DNA from: Olsenella sp. An188
GTDB lineage: Bacteria; Actinomycetota; Coriobacteriia; Coriobacteriales; Atopobiaceae
Direction of reading: 5' to 3'
Assembly: GCF_002160255.1 (NCBI RefSeq)
Contig: NZ_NFKF01000003.1
Location: forward strand, 224,763 to 288,762
Length of the DNA stretch: 64,000 nucleotides
The stretch's first letter is position 1. Every line of letters starts with the position of its first letter. The position numbers were made by a program, and so were the translations under genes. Under the pieces are notes generated by a model that worked only from the letters and a program-made list of their open reading frames with translations, was not told where the DNA came from and searched no databases. This document shows, in pieces, positions 26,145 to 34,143 of the stretch.

Positions 26145-26240
26145 GGCCCGCCAAAAGGCAGGCGCCCCGACCTTCACGCAGGACTGCGCTTCGCGGAAGA
26201 TCCTGCTTAGAAGGCCGGGGCGCCTGCCTTTTGGCGGGCC
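26145..26240. repeat. 96-nt near-perfect hairpin between the DUF47 gene and an aldo/keto reductase
   Basis: 25-bp perfect arms at 26145-26169 and 26216-26240 (starting GGCCCGCCAAAAGGCAGG). The 46-base interior folds further: CCTTC/GAAGG (26171/26210) and GCAGGA/TCCTGC (26178/26201), capped by GCGCTTCGCG. A GGCGAGAAGAAC copy lies 19 bp upstream. It may be a bidirectional terminator, a small structured RNA or a repeat element. No T-tract follows the stem on the + strand. Confidence 0.85.
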
Positions 26241-26325
26241 GCGCCGTGCGGGTTCTCTTACCGGGAAGAGGAGGGGAACGCTATACTGTTGGTGACAGTA
26301 TGTCGCTTATGGAGAGGGGACCCGC

Positions 26326-27462
26326 ATGCTGTACCGCGACTTCAAGGGACTGAGCCTTTCTCGCCTGGGCTTTGGCGCGATGCGCCTGCCGTGCGTGGAC
26401 GGCGACGACGCCACGCCGGACCAGGCCGCCGTCGACGAGATGGTGGACTACGCGCTCGAGCAGGGCGTCAACTACTTCGACACGGCGTGGGGCTACCACG
26501 GCGGGCAGTCGGAGGTCGTGCTCGGCCGCGCGCTCGCACGCCACCCGCGCGACTCCTTCTACCTCGCCGACAAGTTCCCCGGCTACGACCTCTCCAACAT
26601 GGGCAAGGTCAAGGAGATCTTCGAGCGGCAGCTCGAGAAGACCGGCGCCGGCTACTTCGACTTCTACCTCTTCCACAACGTGTGCGAGATGAACGTGGAC
26701 GGCTACCTCGACCCCGCCAACGGCATCCTTGACTACCTGCTTGAGCAGAAGCGTGCGGGCCGCATCCGCCACCTGGGCTTCTCCGCGCACGGCGCCATCC
26801 CGGTGATGGAGCGCTTCCTCGAGGCTTACGGCAAGGAGATGGAGTTCTGCCAGATCCAGCTCAACTACCTCGACTGGGAGTTCCAGGACGCTCGCGGCAA
26901 AGTCGAGCTGCTCACCAGGTGGGGCCTGCCGGTGTGGGTGATGGAGCCGGTGCGCGGCGGCAAACTCGCGTGCCTTGGCGAGAAGGACGAGGCGCGCCTC
27001 GCCGCCCTGCGCCCCGACGAGCGCCCCGTTGCCTGGGCGTTCCGCTTCCTGCAGGGCATCCCCGAGGTTACGGTGACGCTCTCCGGCATGTCTGACTTCG
27101 AGCAGCTGAAGGAGAACATCCAGACCTACTCCGAGGAGCGCCCGCTGTCCGAGGAGGAGCTCGCCACCCTCATGGACATCGCCCACGAGATGGGCGCGCA
27201 AGGGACCGTGCCGTGCACGGCGTGCCACTACTGTACGAGCCACTGCCCGATGGGGCTCGACATCCCGCACCTGCTCTCGCTCTACAACCAGCTCGTGGTC
27301 ACCGGCAAGGGCGACTTCATCGCCCCGATGGCCCTCTCCGCGCTGCCCGAGGACAAGCGCGCGAGCGCCTGCATAGGCTGCGGAAGCTGCGCGGCAGTGT
27401 GCCCGCAGCAGATCGACATCCCCGGCACGCTCGCGGACTTCGCAAGCCGCCTGGCGGGCTAG
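26326..27462 (+). CDS. Aldo/keto reductase with C-terminal 2[4Fe-4S] domain
   Basis: 378 residues. The AKR barrel (residues ~1-270) has catalytic Asp/Tyr in Y-F-D-T-A-W-G-Y (~48-55), Lys in L-A-D-K-F near 84 and His in Y-L-F-H-N near 112. The C-terminal ~100 residues add two ferredoxin-type clusters: C-T-A-C-H-Y-C-T-S-H-C-P near 299 and C-I-G-C-G-S-C-A-A-V-C-P near 350. This domain pair is common in anaerobes and implies flavin- or ferredoxin-linked rather than NADPH-only chemistry. ATG 26326 follows GAGAGGGG. A TATACT -10 lies at 26282 with an ACTGT...ACAGT dyad next to it. Confidence 0.9.
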   Translation: MLYRDFKGLSLSRLGFGAMRLPCVDGDDATPDQAAVDEMVDYALEQGVNYFDTAWGYHGGQSEVVLGRALARHPRDSFYLADKFPGYDLSNMGKVKEIFERQLEKTGAGYFDFYLFHNVCEMNVDGYLDPANGILDYLLEQKRAGRIRHLGFSAHGAIPVMERFLEAYGKEMEFCQIQLNYLDWEFQDARGKVELLTRWGLPVWVMEPVRGGKLACLGEKDEARLAALRPDERPVAWAFRFLQGIPEVTVTLSGMSDFEQLKENIQTYSEERPLSEEELATLMDIAHEMGAQGTVPCTACHYCTSHCPMGLDIPHLLSLYNQLVVTGKGDFIAPMALSALPEDKRASACIGCGSCAAVCPQQIDIPGTLADFASRLAG

Positions 27463-27534
27463 CCTGCGCGGGGAAGGCCGCCTCGGCGCCCCCCTCTGCT
27501 ACACTCGCGGGACGAGACGAGGGGAGGGGGCGCC

Positions 27535-28176
27535 ATGGCAAGGCCGGAGACCCTGGGGGCGGTCCTGTTTGACTTCGACGGGACGCTGTGCGACACCGAG
27601 CGGCACAACCTCGCGCTAGTCCGCGAGGTGCTGGTGGAGCTCGACGCGCCCGTGAGCGACGAGGAGCTCCTCTCCATAGCCGGCGGGGACGACCGCGTGG
27701 TCATCCCGCCGATCCTGGAGCGCTACGGGTCCCCCTACGATATCGAGGAGTACGAGCGCCGCCGCGACGGCTGCTATCGGACCTACTCCCAGGCCCCGCT
27801 CGCCCTCGAGCCGGGCGCGCGCGAGCTCGTCTCGTCCCTGCGCGGCCGCGGGGTCGCCGTGGCGCTCGTCTCGACGACGGTCGCGCGCTGCGTGCTCACC
27901 GCTCTCGATCGCCTGCGTGCCCTCGGCCTCTTCGACGTGGTGGTGACGGGCGACATGGTCGAGAGGCGCAAGCCGCACCCAGACCCCTACCTGCGCGCTC
28001 TCGACCTCCTGGGAGTGGGTGCGGGAGAGGCCGTGGCGGTGGAGGACTCGCCGGCGGGGATAGCCTCGGCGCACGCCGCCGGGCTCCACGCCATCGGCTA
28101 CTCGGGCTGCTCGCTCGGCCAGGACCTCTCCGCCGCTGACGAGGTCGTGGACAGCTATCTCGGCCTCAGCCTCTAG
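27535..28176 (+). CDS. HAD-superfamily phosphatase/phosphomutase (beta-PGM-like)
   Basis: 213 residues. HAD motif I is L-F-D-F-D-G-T-L near 11-18, motif II V-S-T-T near 104, motif III Lys in R-R-K-P-H-P-D-P near 143 and motif IV V-E-D-S-P-A-G-I near 165. The helical cap between motifs I and II (subclass I) and the D-G-T-L-C-D-T-E start resemble beta-phosphoglucomutase and phosphoglycolate phosphatase relatives. Substrate cannot be set. ATG 27535 is preceded by GAGGGGG; TACACT at 27500 is a plausible -10. It ends four bases before the LuxR-type gene. Confidence 0.85.
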   Translation: MARPETLGAVLFDFDGTLCDTERHNLALVREVLVELDAPVSDEELLSIAGGDDRVVIPPILERYGSPYDIEEYERRRDGCYRTYSQAPLALEPGARELVSSLRGRGVAVALVSTTVARCVLTALDRLRALGLFDVVVTGDMVERRKPHPDPYLRALDLLGVGAGEAVAVEDSPAGIASAHAAGLHAIGYSGCSLGQDLSAADEVVDSYLGLSL

Positions 28177-28179
28177 GGG

Positions 28180-29202
28180 GTGGGCGCCGTGACCGCACGA
28201 CACCCCCTGTGCGACCCCATGCCGCTCCTGAGCACGGCGTTCGAGCCGGGGAGGTGCCGTGAGTTCGTCGAGTCGATGCCGGAGGGGCCGGCCCGCGACG
28301 TGGCCCGCGCCGAGCTCCTCTACTTCACCGGCCAGGCCGAGGCGGCCGCCGCCGCGGCGCGCCCGCTCCTGACGAGCGACGACCTCTCCGTGCTCCTCTC
28401 CGCAAGTCTCGTCCTCGGCTACGCGAGCCTCTCGCTCGGCCAGGCCGACGACGCCCGCGCGGCGCTCGGCACCGCCCGGGCCGCGGTGGGGGAGGGCCTC
28501 GACGACGCCGACCCCCTGGCCTCAGCCGTCGCCTCGTTCTTCGTCACCACGGCGCGCACCCTTCTCCACCTGCCGCTCCCCGAGCGCGTCCCGCCCCTCG
28601 AAGATTGCGTCGGGCTCCTCCCGGAGGGCCTGCGGCCATTCGCCCTCTACGTGCTGGCGCACCAGGCGTACCTCGTGGGCGAGCACGGCAGATGCGTGGG
28701 CGTCGCCGAGGCGGCGCTCGCCGTCCAGGGCGAGGCGCGGCCCATCACCAACACCTACCTGCACCTCGCCTGCGTCATGGGCTACGTCGGCATGCGGGAC
28801 GTGGGTGCTGCCCGCGCGCACCTGCTGACCGCGTGGGACCTCGCCCGACCCGACGGCCTCATCGAGCCCTTCGGCGAGCACCACGGCCTCCTCGGCGGCA
28901 TGCTCGAGGCGGTCATCAAGCGCGGGTGGCCGGACGACTTCCGGCGCATCATCGACATCACCTACCGCTTTTCCGCCGGCTGGAGGCTCGTCCACAACCC
29001 CGACGCCCTCGACGCGGTGGCGGACAACCTCACAACCACCGAGTTCGCCGCCTCGACGCTCGCCGCGCGCGGCTGGACCAACCAGGAGATCGCCGACCAC
29101 CTTGGGGTCTCCGTCAACACCGTCAAGACGCTTGTCTCGTCTTCCCTGCGAAAGCTCGGCGTCTCGAGCAGGCGGGAGCTCAGCCGCTTCATGCTCCCGT
29201 AG
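28180..29202 (+). CDS. LuxR-type HTH regulator with helical (TPR-like) sensor region
   Basis: Up to 340 residues. A GerE/LuxR-type HTH occupies ~275-335: T-T-E-F-A-A-S-T-L-A-A-R-G-W-T-N-Q-E-I-A-D-H-L-G-V-S-V-N-T-V-K-T, then S-S-L-R-K-L-G. The rest is Ala/Leu-rich helical sequence reminiscent of the TPR-like MalT/LuxR N-terminal arrays, without a receiver domain or P-loop. Start GTG 28180 or, with better spacing from GGGGGTGGG, GTG 28189. It may be co-transcribed with the HAD gene. The surface-protein gene 140 bp downstream is a possible target, by position only. Confidence 0.75.
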   Translation: MGAVTARHPLCDPMPLLSTAFEPGRCREFVESMPEGPARDVARAELLYFTGQAEAAAAAARPLLTSDDLSVLLSASLVLGYASLSLGQADDARAALGTARAAVGEGLDDADPLASAVASFFVTTARTLLHLPLPERVPPLEDCVGLLPEGLRPFALYVLAHQAYLVGEHGRCVGVAEAALAVQGEARPITNTYLHLACVMGYVGMRDVGAARAHLLTAWDLARPDGLIEPFGEHHGLLGGMLEAVIKRGWPDDFRRIIDITYRFSAGWRLVHNPDALDAVADNLTTTEFAASTLAARGWTNQEIADHLGVSVNTVKTLVSSSLRKLGVSSRRELSRFMLP

Positions 29203-29340
29203 ACGGTTCTCCCCGCGCCGTGGGCGGTCTCATCCTTTTCGGGCCGAAGACGGGCGATGCGGGGCGTCGTTGCCCTGCGGGACAATGGGGGGCGAGAAGA
29301 ACCTGCCGGCTGCGGCGGTCCGGAGAGAAGGGTGGTCCCC

Positions 29341-31524
29341 ATGTTCAAGAAGTTCGCTGCAATTGCGATGGGAGGGGGTTGCCTCCTAGCGGTGGCGCTC
29401 TGCTTGGGCCTGCTGCCCGCCACGGCGCTGGCGGCGGGAAAAGGTGAGCCTAATAATCTTTATGTGGGAAACCAGAGTGTTAAGAGTGGTGAAGATACCA
29501 CCTACTGGACCACAGATGCCAGTGGGGGGCTAACACGGGTCAATGATGCCACCGACGATTCTAATGATTGGACTATCAAATACGATCCAAACACCGCCAC
29601 CCTGACGCTGAACGGGGCGACGATCACGGGAAGCAGCGATAGTTCCTCAGCTTCTAGAGGCGCCGGGATCTATGCTTTGTGCTCTACGGGGAACCCGGTT
29701 TCCCTGACCATAGAGCTGATTGGTGAGAATACCATCACAGGCATCTTTGGAATTTATGTGAATTCAGAGTCGAGCGAGAACAGCTATGGTACAGACGCCT
29801 CCCTGACTATTACGGGTGAAAGCAATGGAAGCTTGAAAGTTTCTGGTTCTTATCACGGAATTTATGTCAAAAGCGGAACAGGCGGTGCTTCCCTGAACAT
29901 CAACGATGCGTCTGTCGTGGCAAGCAGTAGTTCCTCCTATTTTGACTACGCTGGCGTCTTTGTGCAGTCCAGCGCGCACGCTACCAGCTCCCCGCGGCTC
30001 TCCCTTAAAGTCAATGGCGGCAGCCTGACCGCCAGCGGCGGTGATGGAATATCGTTTAATGTAGGAAGCTCTGGTGATATCGGCGCCACCACCAGCCTGA
30101 CAATCAGTGACAATGCCATCGTGCGGGCGGAAAACGGGATCAACGCTTATCGTGTCGATGAACCTACACCATCAGGCACTGGTATCGTATTCAACGACAA
30201 GAAAGGCACCGTGTACGGCTATGTGACCCTGGACGAGAGCCTCACCATTGCCCAGGGCGAGACCCTGACCATCCCGGAGGGATCTGCCCTCAACACCAAA
30301 GGCAACCTGACCAACAACGGTACCATCATCAACAAGGGCGAACTGATCGGCACGCCATCAGGGACCGGCACAACCGAAATCGCCCCTGCCATCACCACCC
30401 AGCCCGCAGGCCAGACCGTGACCGAGGGTGAAACCGCCACGTTCACCATCGAAGCCATCGGCGGGAACCTGTCCTACCAGTGGCAGCAAAGCACCGACAA
30501 CGGCCAGAGTTGGACGGATATCGATGGCGCCACAGGCGCTTCCTACGCAACAGAAGCCTCCACTGCCAGCATGAACGGCTATCAGTACCGCTGCGTGGTG
30601 AGCAACAGTGCAGGCAGCGTCACCAGTAGCGCCGCCACCCTGACGGTCAAAGAGCACGTGCACGAATGGGTTGTCGCCTGGATCTGGTCGGAGGACGGCA
30701 AGACGGCAACCGCTACGTTCACCTGCAAGAACGACGGGAGTCACCAGGTCGCCGAGGACGCGGCCGTCGCCTCGACCGTGAAGACGCCCGCCACCTGCAC
30801 CGAGGCCGGCGTGACCGCCTACACCGCCACCGTTGAGTTCGACGGCGAGACCTACACGTCCGCCAAGGACGTGACGGACATCCCGGCCGCCGGCCACAAG
30901 CTGACCAAGGCGGAGGCCGAGGCCCCCACCTGCACCGAGCCGGGCAGCGCGGAGTACTGGACCTGCGAGGTCTGTGACAAGGCCTTCTCCGACGCCGCGG
31001 GCGAGCACGAGATCACCTCTAAGGACGCCGCGATTCCGGCAATCGGCCACGAGTTCGAGGGCGGGCTCTGCTCCGTCTGCGGTGCGCGCGACACGTCCTT
31101 CTCGCCGGCGCTTGTCTCTGGTGACGGCGCCAAGTGGACCAAGGGCTCCAGCAAGGGGCTGACGTTCGTCTCGAGCGCGGCCTTCGCCGACCTCGTGGAG
31201 GTGCGCCTGGACGGGCGGGTCCTCTCCGCCTCCGAGTACGTCGTCCGCGAGGGCAGCACGATCGTGACGCTTCCCGCGAAGCTCCTCGAGGGCCTCAAGG
31301 CCGGCGACCACGAGCTCCTCATAGTGTCCGGGTCCGGCACGGTGCGCGCGTCCCTCACCGTCGCGGAGGCCGCAAAGGTCGAGGAGGCCGCGAAGACCGA
31401 GAAGGCGTCGGCCGACGAGCTCCCGGCGAACGGTGACTCCACCGCGCCTGTGCTCGCCATCGCCGCCGCTGCCGCCGCGGGCGCGGGGCTCGTCCTCCTC
31501 TCCAGGCGTCGCGCAGCGAGGTAG
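29341..31524 (+). CDS. Chimeric cell-surface protein with Ig-like domain and wall-sorting-like C-terminus
   Basis: 727 residues. Signal peptide at 1-32, ending A-T-A-L-A-A. Residues ~33-340 are Ser/Thr/Asn/Gly-rich beta repeats like the 'carbohydrate-binding domain' found in Firmicute surface proteins (L-T-L-N-G-A-T-I-T-G and similar). An Ig-like domain covers ~345-435 (P-A-I-T-T-Q-P-A-G-Q-T-V, Y-Q-W-Q-Q-S, Y-R-C-V-V-S-N). Then come modules with C-T-E-A-G and C-T-E-P-G motifs and a C-x-x-C-x-x-x-F (~540). It ends L-P-A-N-G-D-S, a hydrophobic helix and R-R-R, which resembles a sortase signal with Asn in place of Thr. DNA for residues ~33-435 is AT-richer with different codon use than both ends, suggesting an acquired passenger region. 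Confidence 0.8.
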   Translation: MFKKFAAIAMGGGCLLAVALCLGLLPATALAAGKGEPNNLYVGNQSVKSGEDTTYWTTDASGGLTRVNDATDDSNDWTIKYDPNTATLTLNGATITGSSDSSSASRGAGIYALCSTGNPVSLTIELIGENTITGIFGIYVNSESSENSYGTDASLTITGESNGSLKVSGSYHGIYVKSGTGGASLNINDASVVASSSSSYFDYAGVFVQSSAHATSSPRLSLKVNGGSLTASGGDGISFNVGSSGDIGATTSLTISDNAIVRAENGINAYRVDEPTPSGTGIVFNDKKGTVYGYVTLDESLTIAQGETLTIPEGSALNTKGNLTNNGTIINKGELIGTPSGTGTTEIAPAITTQPAGQTVTEGETATFTIEAIGGNLSYQWQQSTDNGQSWTDIDGATGASYATEASTASMNGYQYRCVVSNSAGSVTSSAATLTVKEHVHEWVVAWIWSEDGKTATATFTCKNDGSHQVAEDAAVASTVKTPATCTEAGVTAYTATVEFDGETYTSAKDVTDIPAAGHKLTKAEAEAPTCTEPGSAEYWTCEVCDKAFSDAAGEHEITSKDAAIPAIGHEFEGGLCSVCGARDTSFSPALVSGDGAKWTKGSSKGLTFVSSAAFADLVEVRLDGRVLSASEYVVREGSTIVTLPAKLLEGLKAGDHELLIVSGSGTVRASLTVAEAAKVEEAAKTEKASADELPANGDSTAPVLAIAAAAAAGAGLVLLSRRRAAR

Positions 31525-31560
31525 CGCGGGCTGGAACGAGGACCAGCGCATAGGGTAGGG

Positions 31561-31600
31561 AAAGGGCCCCGTCGCGGATGAGTCGCGGCGGGGCCCTTCG
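31561..31600. terminator. Bidirectional terminator between surface protein and ltaE
   Basis: AAAGGGCCCCG(T)CGCGG and CCGCG(A)CGGGGCCCTT form a strong stem with a short loop, lying between two convergent stop codons. On the minus strand the stem is followed by TTTCCC. Confidence 0.8.
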
Positions 31601-31626
31601 TGAGGCGGGTGTGGGCCGGGCGTGGC

Positions 31627-32685
31627 CTACGCGAGCGTGCCGGCGAGGGCGAGCAGCTCGTCCACGTCCTTCTCGCCGGTGGCCCAGGAGCACACGAAGC
31701 GCGTCACCACGCGGCCGTCGCCCAGCTCGTAGAAGGTCTCGGCTCCGCACGCCGCCTCGAAGGCGTCGCGCTGCTCGGCGCTCGTGACAAAGAACTGCTG
31801 GTTGGAGGCCGAGTCGCCGTACGGCGTGAAGCCGAGCTCGCACATGCCCGCGCGCAGGCGCAGCGCGCGCTCGTTGGCGCCTCTCGCCAGGCGCCAGTAG
31901 AGCGCCTCGCCGCCGTCCGTCGGGCGCTCGAAGGCCGCCTCGAACTGCACGCCCAGCAGGCGCCCCTTGGCGAGAAGCCCGCCGCGCTCCTTCTGCAGGT
32001 AGGGGAAGGCCTCGCGCAGGCGCGGGTGCGAGATGACCATGGCCTCGCCCATGAGCAGGCCGTTCTTGGTGCCGCCGATGTAGAAGGCGCCGCAGCGCGC
32101 GGCGATGTGCTCCAGCGTGAGGCCGCCAGCGGCCGGCGAGGTGAGGGCCGACCCCAGGCGCGCCCCGTCGAGGAAGACGGGCAGGCCGCGCTCGTCCGCC
32201 CAGTCGCAGATGGCGTCGAAGCGCTCGAGGTCCCAGACGCCGCCGAGCTCGGTGGTGTTTGAGATGTAGACGCAGCCGGGGCGCGTCATGTGGCGGCCCG
32301 TGGAGGTCTGGAAGCGCCAGACGCGCTCGGCGGCCTCCGGCGTGAGGAAGCCGTCGCGGTCGTCCGTGGGCAGCACGGTGCGCCCGCAGGCGGCCACGGC
32401 GCCCGTCTCGTGCACGTTGATGTGGGCGTCCGGCGTGCAGACGACACCCTCCCAGTCGCGCAGGAGCCCCGTCACGCCGATCACGTTGGCCGACGTCCCG
32501 CCGACGCAGAACTCCACGTCAACGTCGTCGCGCCCGCAGGCGGCGCGGACGAGCTCGCGGGCGCGCTCGCAGTGGGTGTCCCCCTCCTCGGTGTAGCCGG
32601 GCGTCTGCTCGTCGTTGGTGGCCACGAGTGCGGCCAGGACCTCGGGCGCGGCGCCCTCTGAGTAGTCGTTGCGGAACATGCGCAT
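31627..32685 (-). CDS. ltaE: Low-specificity threonine aldolase family protein
   Basis: 352-residue PLP enzyme of fold type I, cleaving L-threonine/allo-threonine to glycine and acetaldehyde in characterised members; beta-eliminating lyases share the fold. It starts F-R-N-D-Y-S-E-G-A-A-P-E-V. The PLP lysine lies in I-G-G-T-K-N-G-L near 203, the cofactor-binding acid in V-F-L-D-G-A-R-L near 170, and E-F-C-V-G-G-T-S-A-N near 60 binds phosphate. ATG 32685 is chosen over 32709 because GGAGG sits six bases upstream. It is convergent to the surface-protein gene and divergent from ilvE across a repeat-rich gap. Confidence 0.85.
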   Translation of the reverse strand: MRMFRNDYSEGAAPEVLAALVATNDEQTPGYTEEGDTHCERARELVRAACGRDDVDVEFCVGGTSANVIGVTGLLRDWEGVVCTPDAHINVHETGAVAACGRTVLPTDDRDGFLTPEAAERVWRFQTSTGRHMTRPGCVYISNTTELGGVWDLERFDAICDWADERGLPVFLDGARLGSALTSPAAGGLTLEHIAARCGAFYIGGTKNGLLMGEAMVISHPRLREAFPYLQKERGGLLAKGRLLGVQFEAAFERPTDGGEALYWRLARGANERALRLRAGMCELGFTPYGDSASNQQFFVTSAEQRDAFEAACGAETFYELGDGRVVTRFVCSWATGEKDVDELLALAGTLA

Positions 32686-32758
32686 GGCGGCCTCCGTTCT
32701 TCTCGGCACGATTGTACGCCGCCGCGCGCCCGAGGGCTCTTCCCGTAGCGCCTGTTAT

Positions 32759-32805
32759 CCCTCCCAAACCCACGTTTTTCTCGTCAGAATGTGGGTTTGG
32801 GAGGG
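32759..32805. repeat. Perfect hairpin with motif-like loop between ltaE and ilvE
   Basis: 15-bp perfect arms at 32759-32773 and 32791-32805 (CCCTCCCAAACCCAC and its complement) enclose a 17-base loop GTTTTTCTCGTCAGAAT, closely matching the loop of the hairpin at 35552-35603. A second, weaker AAACCTCGCTTC/GAAATGAAGGTTT pair is at 32829-32860, followed by three exact motif copies at 32867, 32903 and 32923. The gap 32686-33035 has no gene; a TATCGT -10-like box lies near 32983. Confidence 0.85.
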
Positions 32806-33035
32806 TTCAGGAAGCTTAATACCGCTCAAACCTCGCTTCTGGGGCATGAAATGAAGGTTTGGGAGGGGCGAGAAGGGGGGCAAAGAAGGGCACAGGTGCG
32901 CTGGCGAGAAGGGCGCGGGGTCCTTCTCGCCGGCGCATTGTTACAGGCTCCGCAAACGTCGCGCTGCCGCTGCGCGGACGCGCTATCGTGGGGCGCAGCC
33001 TGAAGAGCCGTTTTGAGTCCAAGGGGGCACGCGAC

Positions 33036-34076
33036 ATGGAGAAGAAGGACATCGATTGGGGCAGCCTCGGCTTTGCCTACCAGCCCACCGACTACAGCTA
33101 CGTCTGCAACTACCGCGACGGCGCCTGGGAGGAGGGCGGCCTCACGACCGACCACACCCTCACGCTCTCCGAGTGCGCGGGCATCTTCCACTACTGCCAG
33201 GAGGTCTTCGAGGGCCTCAAGGCCTACACCACCAAGAGCGGCGACATCGTCTGCTTCCGCCCGGACCTCAACGCCAGCCGCATGGCCGACTCCGCGCGCC
33301 GCATCGTGATGCCGCCCTTCCCGGAGGACAAGTTCGTCGAGGCGGTCAAGATGGTCGTCAAGGCCAACGAGGCGTGGGTGCCGCCCTTCGGCTCGGGCGC
33401 CACGCTCTACGTGCGCCCGTTCATGGTGGCCACGGGCAACGTCATCGGCGTCAAGCCGGCCGACGAGTACCAGTTCCGCATCCTCGTGACGCCGGTGGGC
33501 CCGTACTACTCCGGCGGCGTCAAGCCGGTCGCCGTGAAGGTCCCCGAGTACGACCGCGCCGCCCCGCACGGCACCGGCGCCATCAAGGCCGGCCTCAACT
33601 ACGCCATGAGCCTCTACCCGAGCGTCCAGGCGCACGCCGAGGGCTTCGCGGACAACATGTTCCTCGACCCGCAGACCCACACCTACGTGGAGGAGTCCGG
33701 CGGCGCCAACTTCATGTTCGTGGACCGCGAGGGCACGATCGTGGTGCCCCAGTCCGCCACCGACTCCATCCTGCCCTCCATCACGCGCCGCAGCCTCGTG
33801 CGGGTGGCGCGTGAGATGCTCGGCATGACCGTGGTGGAGCGCCCGGTCACCTTCGAGGAGGTCGCGAGCGGCGCCTTCGTGGAGTGCGGCATGTGCGGCA
33901 CCGCCGCCGTGATCAGCCCCGTCGGCAAGGTCGTCAACGGTGAGACCGAGGTCACCTTCGGCGAGGGCGGCATGGACCACGTGGGCCCCGTGATGGCCAA
34001 GCTCCGCGAGACGCTCACCGGCATCCAGGACGGCGAGGTCGAGGGCCCCGAGGGCTGGGTCGTCAAGATCTGCTAG
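33036..34076 (+). CDS. ilvE: Branched-chain amino acid aminotransferase
   Basis: 346-residue PLP fold type IV transaminase interconverting Leu, Ile and Val with their 2-oxo acids. Family motifs: E-V-F-E-G-L-K-A-Y near 53-61, Y-V-R-P-F near 124, catalytic-lysine segment G-A-I-K-A-G-L-N-Y-A near 180-189, and E-E-S-G-G-A-N-F-M-F near 218-227. The length and pattern match class II (BCAT-like) IlvE. ATG 33036 follows AAGGGGG. The TAG stop is immediately followed by a GGCGAGAAGAAC copy at 34076 and a strong terminator. Confidence 0.93.
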   Translation: MEKKDIDWGSLGFAYQPTDYSYVCNYRDGAWEEGGLTTDHTLTLSECAGIFHYCQEVFEGLKAYTTKSGDIVCFRPDLNASRMADSARRIVMPPFPEDKFVEAVKMVVKANEAWVPPFGSGATLYVRPFMVATGNVIGVKPADEYQFRILVTPVGPYYSGGVKPVAVKVPEYDRAAPHGTGAIKAGLNYAMSLYPSVQAHAEGFADNMFLDPQTHTYVEESGGANFMFVDREGTIVVPQSATDSILPSITRRSLVRVAREMLGMTVVERPVTFEEVASGAFVECGMCGTAAVISPVGKVVNGETEVTFGEGGMDHVGPVMAKLRETLTGIQDGEVEGPEGWVVKIC

Positions 34077-34103
34077 GCGAGAAGAACCTCATCGCGCGAG
34101 CCG

Positions 34104-34143
34104 AGGCGCCCGGCGGGACCGCACGTCCCGCCGGGCGCCTTCC
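34104..34143. terminator. Bidirectional terminator between ilvE and a convergent lipoprotein gene
   Basis: AGGCGCCCGGCGGGA and TCCCGCCGGGCGCCT form a 15-bp perfect stem with a 7-base loop (CCGCACG), located exactly between two convergent stop codons. Confidence 0.85.
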
